In this document: in pieces, positions 35,801 to 44,331 of the stretch | How the letters are laid out: the number at the start of each line of letters is the position of its first letter | Position numbering within the stretch: the stretch's first letter is position 1 | NCBI GenBank assembly: GCA_020403455.1 | Contig: JADBXP010000009.1 | Location: 62,001 to 126,000, forward strand | Direction: 5' to 3' | Origin: Chitinophagaceae bacterium | GTDB taxonomy: Bacteria; Bacteroidota; Bacteroidia; Chitinophagales; Chitinophagaceae | Length of the DNA: 64,000 nt | Translations under genes and position numbers: made by a program | Notes under the pieces: model-generated | Databases searched by the model: none | Seen by the model: the letters and a program-made list of their open reading frames with translations, nothing else | Told to the model about the DNA's origin: nothing

Positions 35801-35879
35801 GCAAGAAACCTTGCAGGCATTGGGAACATTGCAAATCAAGTGGGGCCAGCTGAAAACAGCCATAGAAAAAATTCAATGA
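32805..35879 (+). CDS. exported BNR/sortilin-like beta-propeller protein
   Basis: 1024 residues with a signal peptide (KKLLLSAAGLLLCVLVFAQ). The first 700 residues carry a long series of Asp-box/BNR repeats of the S-x-D-G-G-x-T-W type (for example SMDGGKTWKHL, STDGGKTWKKL, TADGGKSWQLI), as in sortilin/VPS10-like ten-bladed propellers. The last 300 are an immunoglobulin-like part and a charged helical tail with a GGGRRGRG stretch. Such proteins are common in Bacteroidota and usually unassigned; glycoside hydrolase is a loose label and no catalytic residues are evident. No type IX secretion tail was seen. The ATG at 32805 is chosen over a TTG at 32778. Confidence 0.87.
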   Translation: MKKLLLSAAGLLLCVLVFAQSFSPQLFNSLRWRMIGPFRGGRTVGAVGVPAQPGVFYIGVNNGGVWKTTDYGRTWKPVFDKESTGSVGDVTVSASNPNMVVVACGEGLQRPDLSIGNGVYKSMDGGKTWKHLGLSNGQQIGNVIIDPTNDNRIFVAVLGHPYGPNTERGVYRSLDGGNNWERVLYIDENTGATQVSFDPNDPNILYADLWAGRQGPWENGAWNGPESGLFKSTDGGKTWKKLTKGLPTTAQGLGRIGFCIAPSNSKRLYATVDAGEYGGIYRSDDAGESWTNINKDARLWGRGSDFAEVKADPTNEDIVYTANVVTWKSVDGGKNWTAFRGAPGGDDYHRIWIHPTNPKIMLFAVDQGAIITVNGGETFSSWYNQPTAQFYHVSTDNDFPYNVYGGQQESGSACVASRGNDGQITAREFHPVGVEEYGYVAADPLNPNIIYGGKITRFDKRTGQVQNIAPEAVRSGKYRFLRTAPVLFSPIDPKTLYFAGNVLFKTTTEGNSWDIISPDLTRESWDIPASVGIYASEEMKKMPRRGVIYTVAPSFKSMNTIWAGTDDGYIQVTNDGGKSWKNVTPKEITSWSKISLMEASHFNPQGAYAAVNRIRCSDMKPYIYKTADGGKSWQLITRGLPDNEPINVVREDPVRKGLLFAGSENAVYVSFDDGEHWQSLRLNMPATSIRDLVIKDDDLVVGTHGRSFWIMDGINPLRQLTETAARSAAILYQPATTWRVRWNMYTDTPFPQEEPAGENPPDGAAIHYYLQEPAQGEVVLEIADAAGKIIRRFSSNDAGYSLPADLNIPLYWIRPQEKLSTAKGAHRFVWDLRYAPLETSVSFPIAAVYKNTAPESASPWVLPGNYSVTLIVNGKAYSQPLVIKMDPRVKVTQEQLVQLHNVSLTCYQARQTALQGLQEISVVKKQIKEWLAADRPDKDKISLLEQQVAEVEGIGGGRRGRGPSTGQPGFATLEGRLATLGGIWQESDRLPTRQSIEAMQETLQALGTLQIKWGQLKTAIEKIQ

Positions 35880-35897
35880 TTGGTTGTAGGTGGCCGG

Positions 35898-37937
35898 TTA
35901 ACCCAACATGTTTTCCCGTTCCTTTTGCAAGCGGAACATTTCATCGCGCAAGCGGGCTGCTTCAATAAAATCCATGTCTCTAGCAGCCTTCTCCATTTGT
36001 TTCTTGGTTTGGGCAATGGCCTTTTCTATTTGCGGAATCGTGCTGTAGCTTACCTGCTCTTCCGCAGCAATATTTATTAATTGTTCATCCTGCTGCAGCG
36101 CATAAGGACGGGAGGGGTCATATCCTTTGATATCTAAAACAGACCCCTGAGCACGTATCTGTTCCACACTTTTCATCACGGTACGCGGAATAATACCATG
36201 TTCAAGATTGTATGCCTTTTGCTTTTCTCTCCTGCGTGTTGTTTCATCAATCGTGCGCTGCATGCTCTCTGTTATTTTATCTGCATAAAAAATAACACGG
36301 CCTTCTTCATTCCTGGCTGCTCGTCCGGCTGTCTGCGTCAATGATTTTTCATTGCGCAAGAACCCTTCTTTGTCAGCATCCAAAATCGCTACCAGCGCGA
36401 CTTCCGGCAAGTCAAGTCCCTCTCTTAACAAGTTCACGCCAACCAATACATCAATTTCACCCAATCGAAGCTGTTGTAGAATTTCTACTCTATCTAGCGT
36501 GTCCACGTCACTGTGAATATATTTGGAGCGAATTTTAATCCGGCCCAGATATTTATCCATTTCTTCTGCCATTCTCTTGGTAAGCGTTGTCACCAAAACA
36601 CGAAAGCCCTTTTTTACAGTTACATCAATTTCCTCCAGCAAATCATCTATCTGATTGATGCTGGGCCGCACTTCAATGGGCGGGTCGAGAAGTCCGGTCG
36701 GACGAACAATCTGTTCAACAACAACACCACCTGTTTTTTGTAATTCATGATCTCCCGGCGTAGCGCTTACAAAAATGGTTTGGCCGGTCATCATTTCAAA
36801 TTCCTGGAAATTGAGCGGCCGGTTATCGAGCGCACTCGGAAGACGAAATCCATAATCAACTAATACCAGTTTTCTGCTTCTGTCTCCACCATACATACCG
36901 GCAACTTGCGGAATGGTCTGATGGCTTTCGTCGATCACACACAAAAAGTCGGAGGGAAAATAATCGAGCAGACAAAACGGTCTGGTTCCCGGGTTGCGCC
37001 TGTCAAAAAAACGGGAATAGTTTTCTATGCCATTGCAATAGCCCAGTTCCCGAATCATTTCCAAATCATACTCTACTCTTTCTTTCAGACGCTGTGCCTC
37101 AACAAACTTTCCCTGGGAAGAGAAATATTCAATCTGTGCCATCATCTCGTCTTGTATTTCATGCATCACCTGCACAATCATCTCTTTTGGTGCTAAATAA
37201 ATAGTGGCTGGAAAGATTGCAGCGTGCTCCATCGTTTCCATCCGCTTGCCCGTGTTGGTATCGATGCTTTCGATGGTTTCTATTTCGTCGCCAAAAAAAG
37301 TAATGCGATAACCAAAATCTACATACGGCAGGTTGATGTCAACAGTATCGCCTTTCACGCGAAAGGTTCCCCTTGTGAAGTCGCCCTGTGAGCGATTGTA
37401 CAGAGAGTTCACCAACGAATGTAGAAATCCCTGGCGGGAAATTGTTTGTCCGCATTGCAGCCGGATGATGCCGTTGGCATATTCCGTTGGATTTCCCATA
37501 CCATAAATACAGCTCACGCTGGCAACAACAATGATATCTCTCCGGCCACTTAACAATTGTGAAGTTGCTTGTAATCGGAGTTTGTCCAGCTCTTCGTTGA
37601 TACTCAAATCTTTTTCAATGTACACATCGCTTACGGGCATATATGCCTCGGGCTGGTAATAATCATAGTAGCTGACAAAATAACCTACAGCATTGTCTGG
37701 GAAAAACTGTTTGAATTCTCCGTAGAGCTGAGCTACGAGCGTTTTGTTGTGTGTAAGCACCAGCGTGGGTCGCTGTGTTTCCATGATCACATTGGCAATG
37801 GTAAATGTTTTTCCGCTGCCGGTAACCCCGAGGAGAGTTTGGTACTGTTCGCCGTTGTTTACGCCTTCCACCAGCTGCCGAATGGCTTCGGGCTGATCGC
37901 CTGCGGGTTGATATGCTGTGTGAAGCGTGAATGGCAT
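35898..37937 (-). CDS. uvrB: excinuclease ABC subunit B
   Basis: 679 residues, standard UvrB length. Walker A GVTGSGKT at about 38-45, beta-hairpin region YYDYYQPEAYMP, DEIET and the DEAD-type box, helicase motifs V/VI with GVNLLREGLDLPEVALV and QTAGRAARN, and a C-terminal UVR domain (FIEAARLRDEM) that binds UvrC. It verifies DNA damage after UvrA loading. uvrA and uvrC are not in the window. It is the last gene of the long minus-strand run that begins at the acyltransferase gene, and it converges with the BNR protein gene. Confidence 0.98.
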   Translation of the reverse strand: MPFTLHTAYQPAGDQPEAIRQLVEGVNNGEQYQTLLGVTGSGKTFTIANVIMETQRPTLVLTHNKTLVAQLYGEFKQFFPDNAVGYFVSYYDYYQPEAYMPVSDVYIEKDLSINEELDKLRLQATSQLLSGRRDIIVVASVSCIYGMGNPTEYANGIIRLQCGQTISRQGFLHSLVNSLYNRSQGDFTRGTFRVKGDTVDINLPYVDFGYRITFFGDEIETIESIDTNTGKRMETMEHAAIFPATIYLAPKEMIVQVMHEIQDEMMAQIEYFSSQGKFVEAQRLKERVEYDLEMIRELGYCNGIENYSRFFDRRNPGTRPFCLLDYFPSDFLCVIDESHQTIPQVAGMYGGDRSRKLVLVDYGFRLPSALDNRPLNFQEFEMMTGQTIFVSATPGDHELQKTGGVVVEQIVRPTGLLDPPIEVRPSINQIDDLLEEIDVTVKKGFRVLVTTLTKRMAEEMDKYLGRIKIRSKYIHSDVDTLDRVEILQQLRLGEIDVLVGVNLLREGLDLPEVALVAILDADKEGFLRNEKSLTQTAGRAARNEEGRVIFYADKITESMQRTIDETTRRREKQKAYNLEHGIIPRTVMKSVEQIRAQGSVLDIKGYDPSRPYALQQDEQLINIAAEEQVSYSTIPQIEKAIAQTKKQMEKAARDMDFIEAARLRDEMFRLQKERENMLG

Positions 37938-37958
37938 GAAAAAAATTGGGTGGTATTC

Positions 37959-37973
37959 TCCGCCTTCGGCGGA
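37959..37973 (-). terminator. short GC hairpin between cyclophilin gene and uvrB
   Basis: Six-base-pair stem TCCGCC/GGCGGA with a 3-nt loop, 10 nt after the cyclophilin stop. On minus it is followed at a distance by a T-run just before the uvrB ATG. A nearly identical hairpin (CCGCC-TAC-GGCGG) lies after the amidohydrolase stop at 60164-60176. Confidence 0.4.
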
Positions 37974-37983
37974 AAGGCAGAAC

Positions 37984-38580
37984 CTATTGCAAAACTATGT
38001 TGTAAATAGGTACCGGTGGACGAAAGTATTGCTCGGATTCGCGTTGGCGATAAATTTTTCTTACTACAGACATTCCCTTTACTACCCTTCCAAAAGCAGC
38101 AAAGCCCTGTTTGTCGGCAATGTTTTCTCCTCCGGCGTCCAGCCCCTTTTGTCTTCCGATGCAAATAAAAAACTCTGAAGCAGCTGTGCCCGGGGCGCCT
38201 CTTGCCAGTGATATGGTTCCGTCTTTGTGTTCTATCCCGGTCATCTCAGTGCTTTCGTGTGCTATTCCCTGTAGCGAAGAAGCTAGCGCATAGTTGGTTT
38301 TCCAGATTCCACCTTGTATCAGTTCTGTTTTGGGTGCGTTACTGGGTTGGTTGTCGATGGTCAGCACCCGATAGAATTGGCTGTTTTTATAATATCCGGA
38401 ATCTACATACCGAAGAAACGCTTCTACTGTTTTCGGCGCTTGCTTTGCATACAGCTCCAGCTCAATTTCACCAAAACCGGTTTGAATCAGTACATGAGGC
38501 GTGGCCGAGTCGCGCGTTTTTTCAGCACATCCGGCCAACAGTAGAAAAAATACAGCAATTGTGTTTCGAATAAGGGACAT
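37984..38580 (-). CDS. cyclophilin-type peptidylprolyl isomerase, lipoprotein
   Basis: 198 residues beginning with a lipoprotein signal (FFLLLAGC, lipidated Cys18). The cyclophilin fold is recognisable by GEIELELYAKQAPKTVEAFL, FYRVL, IQGG, GTISLARGAPGTAASEFFICIG and FAAFGRVVKGMSVV. It catalyses cis-trans proline isomerisation in the periplasm, tethered to a membrane. It starts 6 nt after the carboxylesterase stop. Confidence 0.92.
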   Translation of the reverse strand: MSLIRNTIAVFFLLLAGCAEKTRDSATPHVLIQTGFGEIELELYAKQAPKTVEAFLRYVDSGYYKNSQFYRVLTIDNQPSNAPKTELIQGGIWKTNYALASSLQGIAHESTEMTGIEHKDGTISLARGAPGTAASEFFICIGRQKGLDAGGENIADKQGFAAFGRVVKGMSVVRKIYRQRESEQYFRPPVPIYNIVLQ

Positions 38581-38586
38581 ATCAAA

Positions 38587-39384
38587 TTACCAAGTAGGAT
38601 TTTTTTTCTTTTTCTTCGACATCATCCAGGGCAACAGATCGGCTTCTGCAAAAGCATTGTCCCAACTATTGTGATTGACTCCCGGATACTCGGTATATTT
38701 TACATGGCGCGCGCCTTTTTCCATGAGGCCCTTGTACAACTCTCTGTTGAAAGAAGGGGGCACCACTACGTCTTCTGCTCCGTGGAATATCCACATAGGT
38801 ACCGGACCCGCCTGTGATACAAAGGCGTTTACATCGGTTGCGCCGCAGATGGGAAAGGCCGCTGCAAAATATCCGGGATACCTAACCAGCATATCATAGG
38901 TTCCCATGCCACCCAACGAAAGTCCGCCGATATACATTCTTTTTTTGTCTGCCTTACCTGCATTAATAAGACTATCCATTATTTTTTTTACGAGCAAAGC
39001 AGGTGTTGTAGCAGTAAGCGTGGCATCATAGATCCATTCATTCATTTTTTGACCTCGCTTGAATCTCGACCACGTGCTGTCTTTGGGGCATTGCGGAAAA
39101 ATGACAATCGCCGGGTGGTTGTTGCGGATATCCTCGCGTGCAAAAAGCTTTCCCCCGTGCTTGAGTTGCAGCTCATTGTCGCTGCCGCGCTCCCCGGATC
39201 CATGGAGGAAGACAATCAACGGATATTTTTTTTCGGGACGATATTCTGTCGGATATAGAATCCGGTAACGCAGTGTGTCTTTACCGGATATCAGCTCCTG
39301 TTTTTCGAAAGACGCAAGATCTTGTGCACGAAGGAGTCCGGAAGAAATGAATAGCAGGAGCAGGCTAGAGATCATTCTTTTCAT
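38587..39384 (-). CDS. exported alpha/beta-hydrolase (carboxylesterase-like)
   Basis: 265 residues with a signal peptide (ISSLLLLFISSGLLRAQ). Oxyanion loop FLHGSGERG, nucleophile elbow GLSLGGMG, Asp in GAEDVVVP and His in GVNHNSWD complete a Ser-Asp-His triad. It resembles phospholipase/carboxylesterase or prolyl-oligopeptidase-like enzymes annotated as dienelactone hydrolase. The basic lysine-rich C-terminus (KKKKKNPTW) is a curiosity. It starts 24 nt after the amidase stop. Confidence 0.9.
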   Translation of the reverse strand: MKRMISSLLLLFISSGLLRAQDLASFEKQELISGKDTLRYRILYPTEYRPEKKYPLIVFLHGSGERGSDNELQLKHGGKLFAREDIRNNHPAIVIFPQCPKDSTWSRFKRGQKMNEWIYDATLTATTPALLVKKIMDSLINAGKADKKRMYIGGLSLGGMGTYDMLVRYPGYFAAAFPICGATDVNAFVSQAGPVPMWIFHGAEDVVVPPSFNRELYKGLMEKGARHVKYTEYPGVNHNSWDNAFAEADLLPWMMSKKKKKNPTW

Positions 39385-39408
39385 AACGCTGATTTTATTC
39401 GTCTGATT

Positions 39409-41079
39409 TTATTTTAACCATTCTGGATGTTGAACATGCCAGTCGGTCATTTGCTGATATGCTTCTGCAACAGCCAGCAGCTTGCCTTCTTCGTACAGTC
39501 TGCCAAGAAATGTTATGCTTGTCGGTAGTCGCTGGCGATTGTCGAATCCCGTTGGAACACAAATTGCCGGGTGGCCGGTCAGATTCGTTATGGCACTCTG
39601 GTTTCCGCTACCTCGGGTCGGGCATATCAGTGCGTCTACCGAATTCATGGCTTCGTTTACTTTTTGCATCAACAAATAACGGTGGCGGCTCGCATTGATG
39701 TATTCTACTGCTGTCATCAACCTAGACACACGAAACGAGTTGGGCCAGTCGTATTTTCCTTGTCGGGACATTTCATCATCGATGTTGTTCCTGGTGAACT
39801 CATCGAAGGCAGCCGCAGCTTCTGCGCTGATCACCACATCCATGATATTAAACGGATAAACAGCACTGTCGGGAAAGTCTATTGGAATCAATGTATAGCC
39901 GGCATCCTGAAAAGAGCGCACTACTTTCCATTCACTGCGGCTGGTATCTTTTATGCGGTCAAAATAATTTTTTGCATAGCCAATTCTTAACTGGCGCGCA
40001 TCTGCAGACTGCTGATAATCGAAACGCGCATTCACAGCGCTGGCGTCTGCTCCATCTGTTCCATGAATAAAGGCAAAAACCATCGCAGCGTCTGCTGCGC
40101 TTCTGCAAATGGGTCCGATTTTATCCAGACTCCAGCTAAGTGTCATGCCCCCGCTTCTGCTGATGCTGCCAAATGTTGGTCGAAGTCCGCTCAATCCGCA
40201 GGTAGAGGCCGGAGAAATAATGGATCCCCAGGTTTCGGTACCTATGGCAAAAGGAATCAGTCCGGCAGCGGTTGCTGAAGCCGAGCCCGCAGAGGAGCCC
40301 GATGATCCGGTGGAGGTATTCCACGGATTGCGCGTTCGGCCTCCATACCAATAATCGCCCATTGCCAGTGCGCCCAAAGTAAATTTTGCAACGAGTACGG
40401 CTCCGGCCTCTTGCAGTCGCTGATACACATAGGCGTCTTCATCAATTATTTGCTCTTTATATGGCGCTGCACCCCAGGTTGTTTTGGTTCCGCGAACAGC
40501 AAACAAGTCTTTTAGTCCGTAAGGAATTCCATGTAGTGGCCCCCTGTATTTTCCGGCAGCTATTTCTTCGTCGGCGTTTTTCGCTTGCGCCATCGCTATT
40601 TCTTCCGTTATAGAAATCACGCACTGCAGGGTGTCGCCATATTTTTTGATCCTGTTGATGAAGAAGGATGTCAAATCAACAGAAGATATTTTTTTGTTCT
40701 TCACCAGATACGCCAGCTCTGCAATGCTCATAAAGGCTAACTCGTTTCTGTTTTCCGGAAGTGTTGTTTTAGGAAGCTTCCAGCGAATATTGTCCTTCCC
40801 CTGATTAACCGTCATGCCGGGCAACAAAGGACTTTGCCACATGCTCATTGGAACACTGTTGGCCAGCTTTTGCTTGTGCATGAGGCGATAGTTTGCAAGG
40901 TTCTCCTGCACTCCGTCATACATACTATCGAGCTCTTGTTGCGTAAACTGCAAATCAAAAATTCTGGATGCAGCAGCCATGTCGTCTGTTTTCGAAGACG
41001 GACTTGTTGTTTGAGCCTGTATGGGCTCGCTGAAGTGGAGCGCAGCGGACAGGAGGAAGAAGATTATTGTTTGCTTCAT
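39409..41079 (-). CDS. exported amidase-signature hydrolase
   Basis: 556 residues with a signal peptide (IIFFLLSAALHFSEPIQAQ). The amidase-signature Ser-cisSer-Lys triad is visible: Lys in IPYGLKDLFAV, and the glycine/serine block TGSSGSSAGSASA with the nucleophile shortly after in GTETWGSIISPAS. A C-terminal VNEAMNSVDALICPT completes the family. Hydrolyses an amide outside the cytoplasm; substrate unknown. Its ATG overlaps the stop of the GNAT gene by 4 nt. Confidence 0.92.
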   Translation of the reverse strand: MKQTIIFFLLSAALHFSEPIQAQTTSPSSKTDDMAAASRIFDLQFTQQELDSMYDGVQENLANYRLMHKQKLANSVPMSMWQSPLLPGMTVNQGKDNIRWKLPKTTLPENRNELAFMSIAELAYLVKNKKISSVDLTSFFINRIKKYGDTLQCVISITEEIAMAQAKNADEEIAAGKYRGPLHGIPYGLKDLFAVRGTKTTWGAAPYKEQIIDEDAYVYQRLQEAGAVLVAKFTLGALAMGDYWYGGRTRNPWNTSTGSSGSSAGSASATAAGLIPFAIGTETWGSIISPASTCGLSGLRPTFGSISRSGGMTLSWSLDKIGPICRSAADAAMVFAFIHGTDGADASAVNARFDYQQSADARQLRIGYAKNYFDRIKDTSRSEWKVVRSFQDAGYTLIPIDFPDSAVYPFNIMDVVISAEAAAAFDEFTRNNIDDEMSRQGKYDWPNSFRVSRLMTAVEYINASRHRYLLMQKVNEAMNSVDALICPTRGSGNQSAITNLTGHPAICVPTGFDNRQRLPTSITFLGRLYEEGKLLAVAEAYQQMTDWHVQHPEWLK

Positions 41080-41582
41080 GGTATATTCAGTTTAACCCAA
41101 ACGTGATCATCGAGCAACTCATGGTTTTTATAAACTGCTTTGGTTCGGGTAGATTCCAAAATAAATCCGTTCTTCTGTAAAACCCTTTCTGATGCAGGGT
41201 TATTGCTAAAAACAAATGCGTGAATGCGAACATATTTTTGCAGCGACCAAATATGTTCCGTCAGCAAGCGGATTGATTCGGTGGCTATTCCTTTTCCCCA
41301 AAAGCGCTCACCAATAAAATATCCTATCTCACAGGTTTTGATGTAAACATCCGTTCCGGGAATATAACCGATGGTGCCTGCCAGCTGTCCCTGGTATTCA
41401 ATTGCAAAACTTTCCGGCGGTTTTATCTTAGCCGCACTGGAAATCCAGTTTACAGCATCGGAATGAGTATAGGGAGAAGGGAAGGCATCCCGAACACGTT
41501 GAAAAATAGCAGGGTTATTCGCAATTTCAACCAATGAAGCTGCGTCAGACATTTGCCAGGGTCTCAACAACAACTCATTCAT
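41076..41582 (-). CDS. GNAT-family N-acetyltransferase
   Basis: 168 residues of the RimJ/RimL-type acetyltransferase fold: LLLRPWQMSDA at the N-terminus, IGYFIGERFWGKGIATE (acetyl-CoA pyrophosphate loop), and FSNNPASERVLQKNGF. It transfers an acetyl group from acetyl-CoA to an amine on a protein or small molecule. It overlaps mgsA by 8 nt and the amidase by 4 nt, so all three are translationally coupled. Confidence 0.9.
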   Translation of the reverse strand: MNELLLRPWQMSDAASLVEIANNPAIFQRVRDAFPSPYTHSDAVNWISSAAKIKPPESFAIEYQGQLAGTIGYIPGTDVYIKTCEIGYFIGERFWGKGIATESIRLLTEHIWSLQKYVRIHAFVFSNNPASERVLQKNGFILESTRTKAVYKNHELLDDHVWVKLNIP

Positions 41583-42039
41583 GGTCTGAAATCGATCTAT
41601 TTAAATAACCTGAATAATCGGGCAGGGCTGCCTCGTATTCCTCGTGCATAAATGGCGATGTCATGATAAAGTCTGCCGTGGCCCGATCACAAGCCATGGG
41701 CAGATTCCAGGCAACACATAGCCGAAGAAGTGCTTTTACGTCGCTGTCGTGTGGCTGCGCCTGCATGGGATCCCAGAAGAAGAATACCATATCTATCTCG
41801 CCGTTCGCTATCATGGCGCCAATTTGCTGGTCACCACCCAGCGGGCCGCTCAATAATTTTTTTACAGGGCGATCTAGTTTTTCTTCTAATAATCTGCCGG
41901 TTGTGCCGGTGGCTATAAGCTCGTGCTTGGCTAGAGAAGTTTTGTTGTGTACCGCCCATTCCAGCAAATCAATTTTTTTATGGTCGTGAGCAACCAACGC
42001 AATCCTTTTTCTCTTTCCCAATAATTTTTTTTCCTGCAT
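41575..42039 (-). CDS. mgsA: methylglyoxal synthase
   Basis: 154 residues. ALVAHDHKK, ATGTTGRLLEE, LSGPLGGDQQIGAMI (phosphate binding and catalytic Asp) and FFWDPMQAQPHDSDVKALLR are diagnostic. It converts dihydroxyacetone phosphate to methylglyoxal and phosphate, a bypass when sugar phosphates accumulate. It is 19 nt downstream of the acyltransferase gene and overlaps the GNAT gene by 8 nt. Confidence 0.96.
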   Translation of the reverse strand: MQEKKLLGKRKRIALVAHDHKKIDLLEWAVHNKTSLAKHELIATGTTGRLLEEKLDRPVKKLLSGPLGGDQQIGAMIANGEIDMVFFFWDPMQAQPHDSDVKALLRLCVAWNLPMACDRATADFIMTSPFMHEEYEAALPDYSGYLNRSISDHE

Positions 42040-42058
42040 GTGCTGGATTTTTTACCGG

Positions 42059-42994
42059 CTATGAAGATACGGCTTGCTCCTTACAATTCAATTGCATTCG
42101 GGTCGAGAGCGAGTAGAGGGCAGACAAAGGGAAAAGCAGCATTAATAAGAAACTTATTAGTGGGCCTATGCCTAAAAAATTCAGCACCCCAACAATTAGA
42201 AGGCAATAGAGCGGATAAATAAAAAGCAGCGCAGCAAACAAGATGGAATCATAAAATACTGTGCCGTTCGTAAGACTTGCAATTTTTCGACTCACCGGAT
42301 AATACAGCGGGTAGTTAAGTATCCTTGCTATGGTAAGCGCAGCTTGTATTTTGCCGGATGAAATATCAGAAACCTGTTCTTCCGGTGGTTGAATCAGTTG
42401 TTTCAGTTGAGGAAAAACCATTTCATTGAAGCTATTAATGTTTGCTTGTTCGTGTAGATGAACAAAGGGTGATGCCGGAGAAATGGGGGTTCCAAAACAA
42501 ACCGTGGCGGCTTTTCCAATTCTGTTGAAGTCGCTGTATGCAACGCCCACGGGAATTATTTGAAAGCCTGGCAGATGGCGTGCTTCTAGAGCAATCCTTG
42601 CTGCACCCTTTTTAAATGGCTGCAATTCGTGGGTGTTCAGACAGATGCCCTCTATAAAAATCAAAAGAGCCCCTCCTCGCTGCAATACTTCATTGGAGAA
42701 CTGGAAAGTTGTTCGGTTGAGGTGTACATGCTGTCTTCCTTCCCGAATGCGATAGACAGGATACATGTTGAGGAGTCGCAACAGCGCTCTGTGCCAGGGT
42801 CGGTTGAAGACGTCTCCACGTGCTAAAAAATGCAGTGGTCTTTTGTAAGCAACCGCTATTAGTAAAGCGTCGAGAAAAGAGTTGGGGTGATTAGCAACCA
42901 GCAGCACAGGGCCGGGTATGGCTTGTCGTTCTGTGTTGCGAACGATTATCTTCGGGATGAACCAATACAAGGTCAGCCGCACCCAGAATTTCAT
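42059..42994 (-). CDS. PlsC-like 1-acylglycerol-3-phosphate acyltransferase family protein
   Basis: 311 residues. The acyltransferase block shows VANHPNSFLDALL (catalytic His), FLARGDVF, and LLIFIEGICLN (the EG-x-C/R-type phosphate-binding motif), then IIPVGVAYSD. The C-terminus has two membrane helices (FAALLFIYPLYCLLIVGVLNFLG). It probably transfers an acyl chain to a lysophospholipid or related lipid. The ATG at 42994 is preferred to a TTG at 43009. First gene of the run leading to uvrB. Confidence 0.9.
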   Translation of the reverse strand: MKFWVRLTLYWFIPKIIVRNTERQAIPGPVLLVANHPNSFLDALLIAVAYKRPLHFLARGDVFNRPWHRALLRLLNMYPVYRIREGRQHVHLNRTTFQFSNEVLQRGGALLIFIEGICLNTHELQPFKKGAARIALEARHLPGFQIIPVGVAYSDFNRIGKAATVCFGTPISPASPFVHLHEQANINSFNEMVFPQLKQLIQPPEEQVSDISSGKIQAALTIARILNYPLYYPVSRKIASLTNGTVFYDSILFAALLFIYPLYCLLIVGVLNFLGIGPLISFLLMLLFPLSALYSLSTRMQLNCKEQAVSS

Positions 42995-43093
42995 TATGCC
43001 GTATAACAAGTTGCCGGTTTGAATAAATATAGCTATTCTTTTGAATCAAGCAGTTTCGTTTTTGCGGCTTCTTTTTTCGTGAGCTGTTGAAAT

Positions 43094-43123
43094 AAAAAAC
43101 CGCCCCGGATGACCAAGGCGGTT
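43094..43123 (-). terminator. intrinsic terminator downstream of recA
   Basis: On minus, AACCGCC and GGCGGTT form a 7-bp stem with a 12-nt loop, followed directly by a run of T (A-run at 43094-43099 on plus). It lies about 80 nt after the recA stop and before the acyltransferase gene. Confidence 0.75.
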
Positions 43124-43202
43124 GTACTAACTAACCCAACGAAAAACTATTTTGTTCGCGGGCCCCCTTTTGTTTTTTACTCAACGGTGGCCGCGAGGTA
43201 CT

Positions 43203-44216
43203 CTATGCTTCAGTAGCTGCCGGCTTTTGCTCACCAACTTTTGCACGAATTTTTGCTTCAATTTCTGCTGCGAGCTCGGGATTGTCACGCAACAAGTTTT
43301 TCACGGCATCTCGTCCCTGGCCAAGCTTGTTGCTATCATAACTAAACCAGCTACCGCTTTTTTGTACTATGCCCAGCTCTACGCCCATGTCAATGATTTC
43401 ACCCAGTTTGCTGATGCCCTCTCCGAAGATGATATCAAATTCTGCGGCACGGAATGGGGGCGCCACTTTGTTTTTTACTACTTTGACCTTTACGTGATTT
43501 CCTACTGCCGCATCACCATCTTTTATTTGTGACATGCGACGAATGTCAAGACGAACAGACGCATAAAATTTCAGTGCGTTTCCTCCGGTAGTCGTTTCGG
43601 GGTTGCCGAACATCACGCCAATTTTTTCTCTCAGCTGGTTGATGAAAATACAAACGGTGTTGGTTTTGTTGATGGTGGCCGTCAGCTTGCGCAGCGCCTG
43701 GCTCATGAGTCGCGCATGGAGTCCCATTTTGCTGTCGCCCATTTCACCCTCTAACTCGCTCTTCGGAACCAATGCCGCAACGGAGTCAATTACTACCACA
43801 TCGAGCGCTCCTGATAAAATCAGTCGGTCTGCAATTTCCAGTGCCTGCTCTCCATAATCGGGTTGTGAGATCAGCAGGTTGTCAACATCTACTCCCAGTT
43901 TTTGTGCATAGGAACTATCAAAAGCATGCTCCGCATCAATGATCGCACACATGCCTCCTTTTTTCTGTGCCTCTGCTATGACGTGAATCGCAATGGTCGT
44001 TTTACCGGATGATTCAGGTCCATATATCTCAACAATTCTTCCTTTTGGTAATCCGCCTACGCCCAACGCCGCATCCAGTCCAATTGATCCCGTTGAAATT
44101 ACTTCCAACGCATCCTGACTTTTTTCATTCATCATCATTACGCTGCCCTTTCCATAATCTTTGTCAATTTTATCAATCGTCAACTTCAGGGCTTTCAACT
44201 TTTCTGCGTTACTCAT
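43203..44216 (-). CDS. recA: recombinase RecA
   Basis: 337 residues. Walker [41 protein letters not shown] with Walker [22 protein letters not shown] (L2 DNA-binding loop) and the C-terminal acid-poor tail [10 protein letters not shown]. It forms the strand-exchange filament and co-protease. The ATG at 44216 starts [13 protein letters not shown], the usual N-terminus. The 237-nt upstream gap holds two -7 elements and two tandem palindromes, which are annotated separately. Confidence 0.98.
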   Translation of the reverse strand: MSNAEKLKALKLTIDKIDKDYGKGSVMMMNEKSQDALEVISTGSIGLDAALGVGGLPKGRIVEIYGPESSGKTTIAIHVIAEAQKKGGMCAIIDAEHAFDSSYAQKLGVDVDNLLISQPDYGEQALEIADRLILSGALDVVVIDSVAALVPKSELEGEMGDSKMGLHARLMSQALRKLTATINKTNTVCIFINQLREKIGVMFGNPETTTGGNALKFYASVRLDIRRMSQIKDGDAAVGNHVKVKVVKNKVAPPFRAAEFDIIFGEGISKLGEIIDMGVELGIVQKSGSWFSYDSNKLGQGRDAVKNLLRDNPELAAEIEAKIRAKVGEQKPAATEA

Positions 44217-44252
44217 TTTTTCGTTTTTTTAATGGTTAGTCGTTTAGTTCTT

Positions 44253-44278
44253 CAAAGATACAGCATCCTTCTGAACAA
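44253..44278 (-). promoter_or_regulatory. recA proximal promoter (TATCTTTG with TTTG upstream)
   Basis: TATCTTTG on minus at 44260-44253, 36 nt before the recA ATG, with a TTTG ending at 44276 as a possible -33 element (15-nt spacer, shorter than the usual 17-23). The palindrome pair at 44279-44316 abuts it on the upstream side. Confidence 0.55.
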
Positions 44279-44316
44279 ACTAATATTTTTAGTATTTTTT
44301 TACTAACGTCATTAGT
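44279..44316. promoter_or_regulatory. tandem palindromes ACTAA-N5-TTAGT upstream of recA (candidate operator)
   Basis: Two perfect inverted repeats of identical architecture: ACTAA-TATTT-TTAGT (44279-44293) and ACTAA-CGTCA-TTAGT (44302-44316). Their centres are 23 bp apart, close to two helical turns. They lie between the proximal (44253-44278) and distal (44332-44339) promoter elements of recA, as expected for a repressor or activator site. No known LexA box matches this, as far as I recall. Confidence 0.55.
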
Positions 44317-44331
44317 TTTTTATTTATTGCA

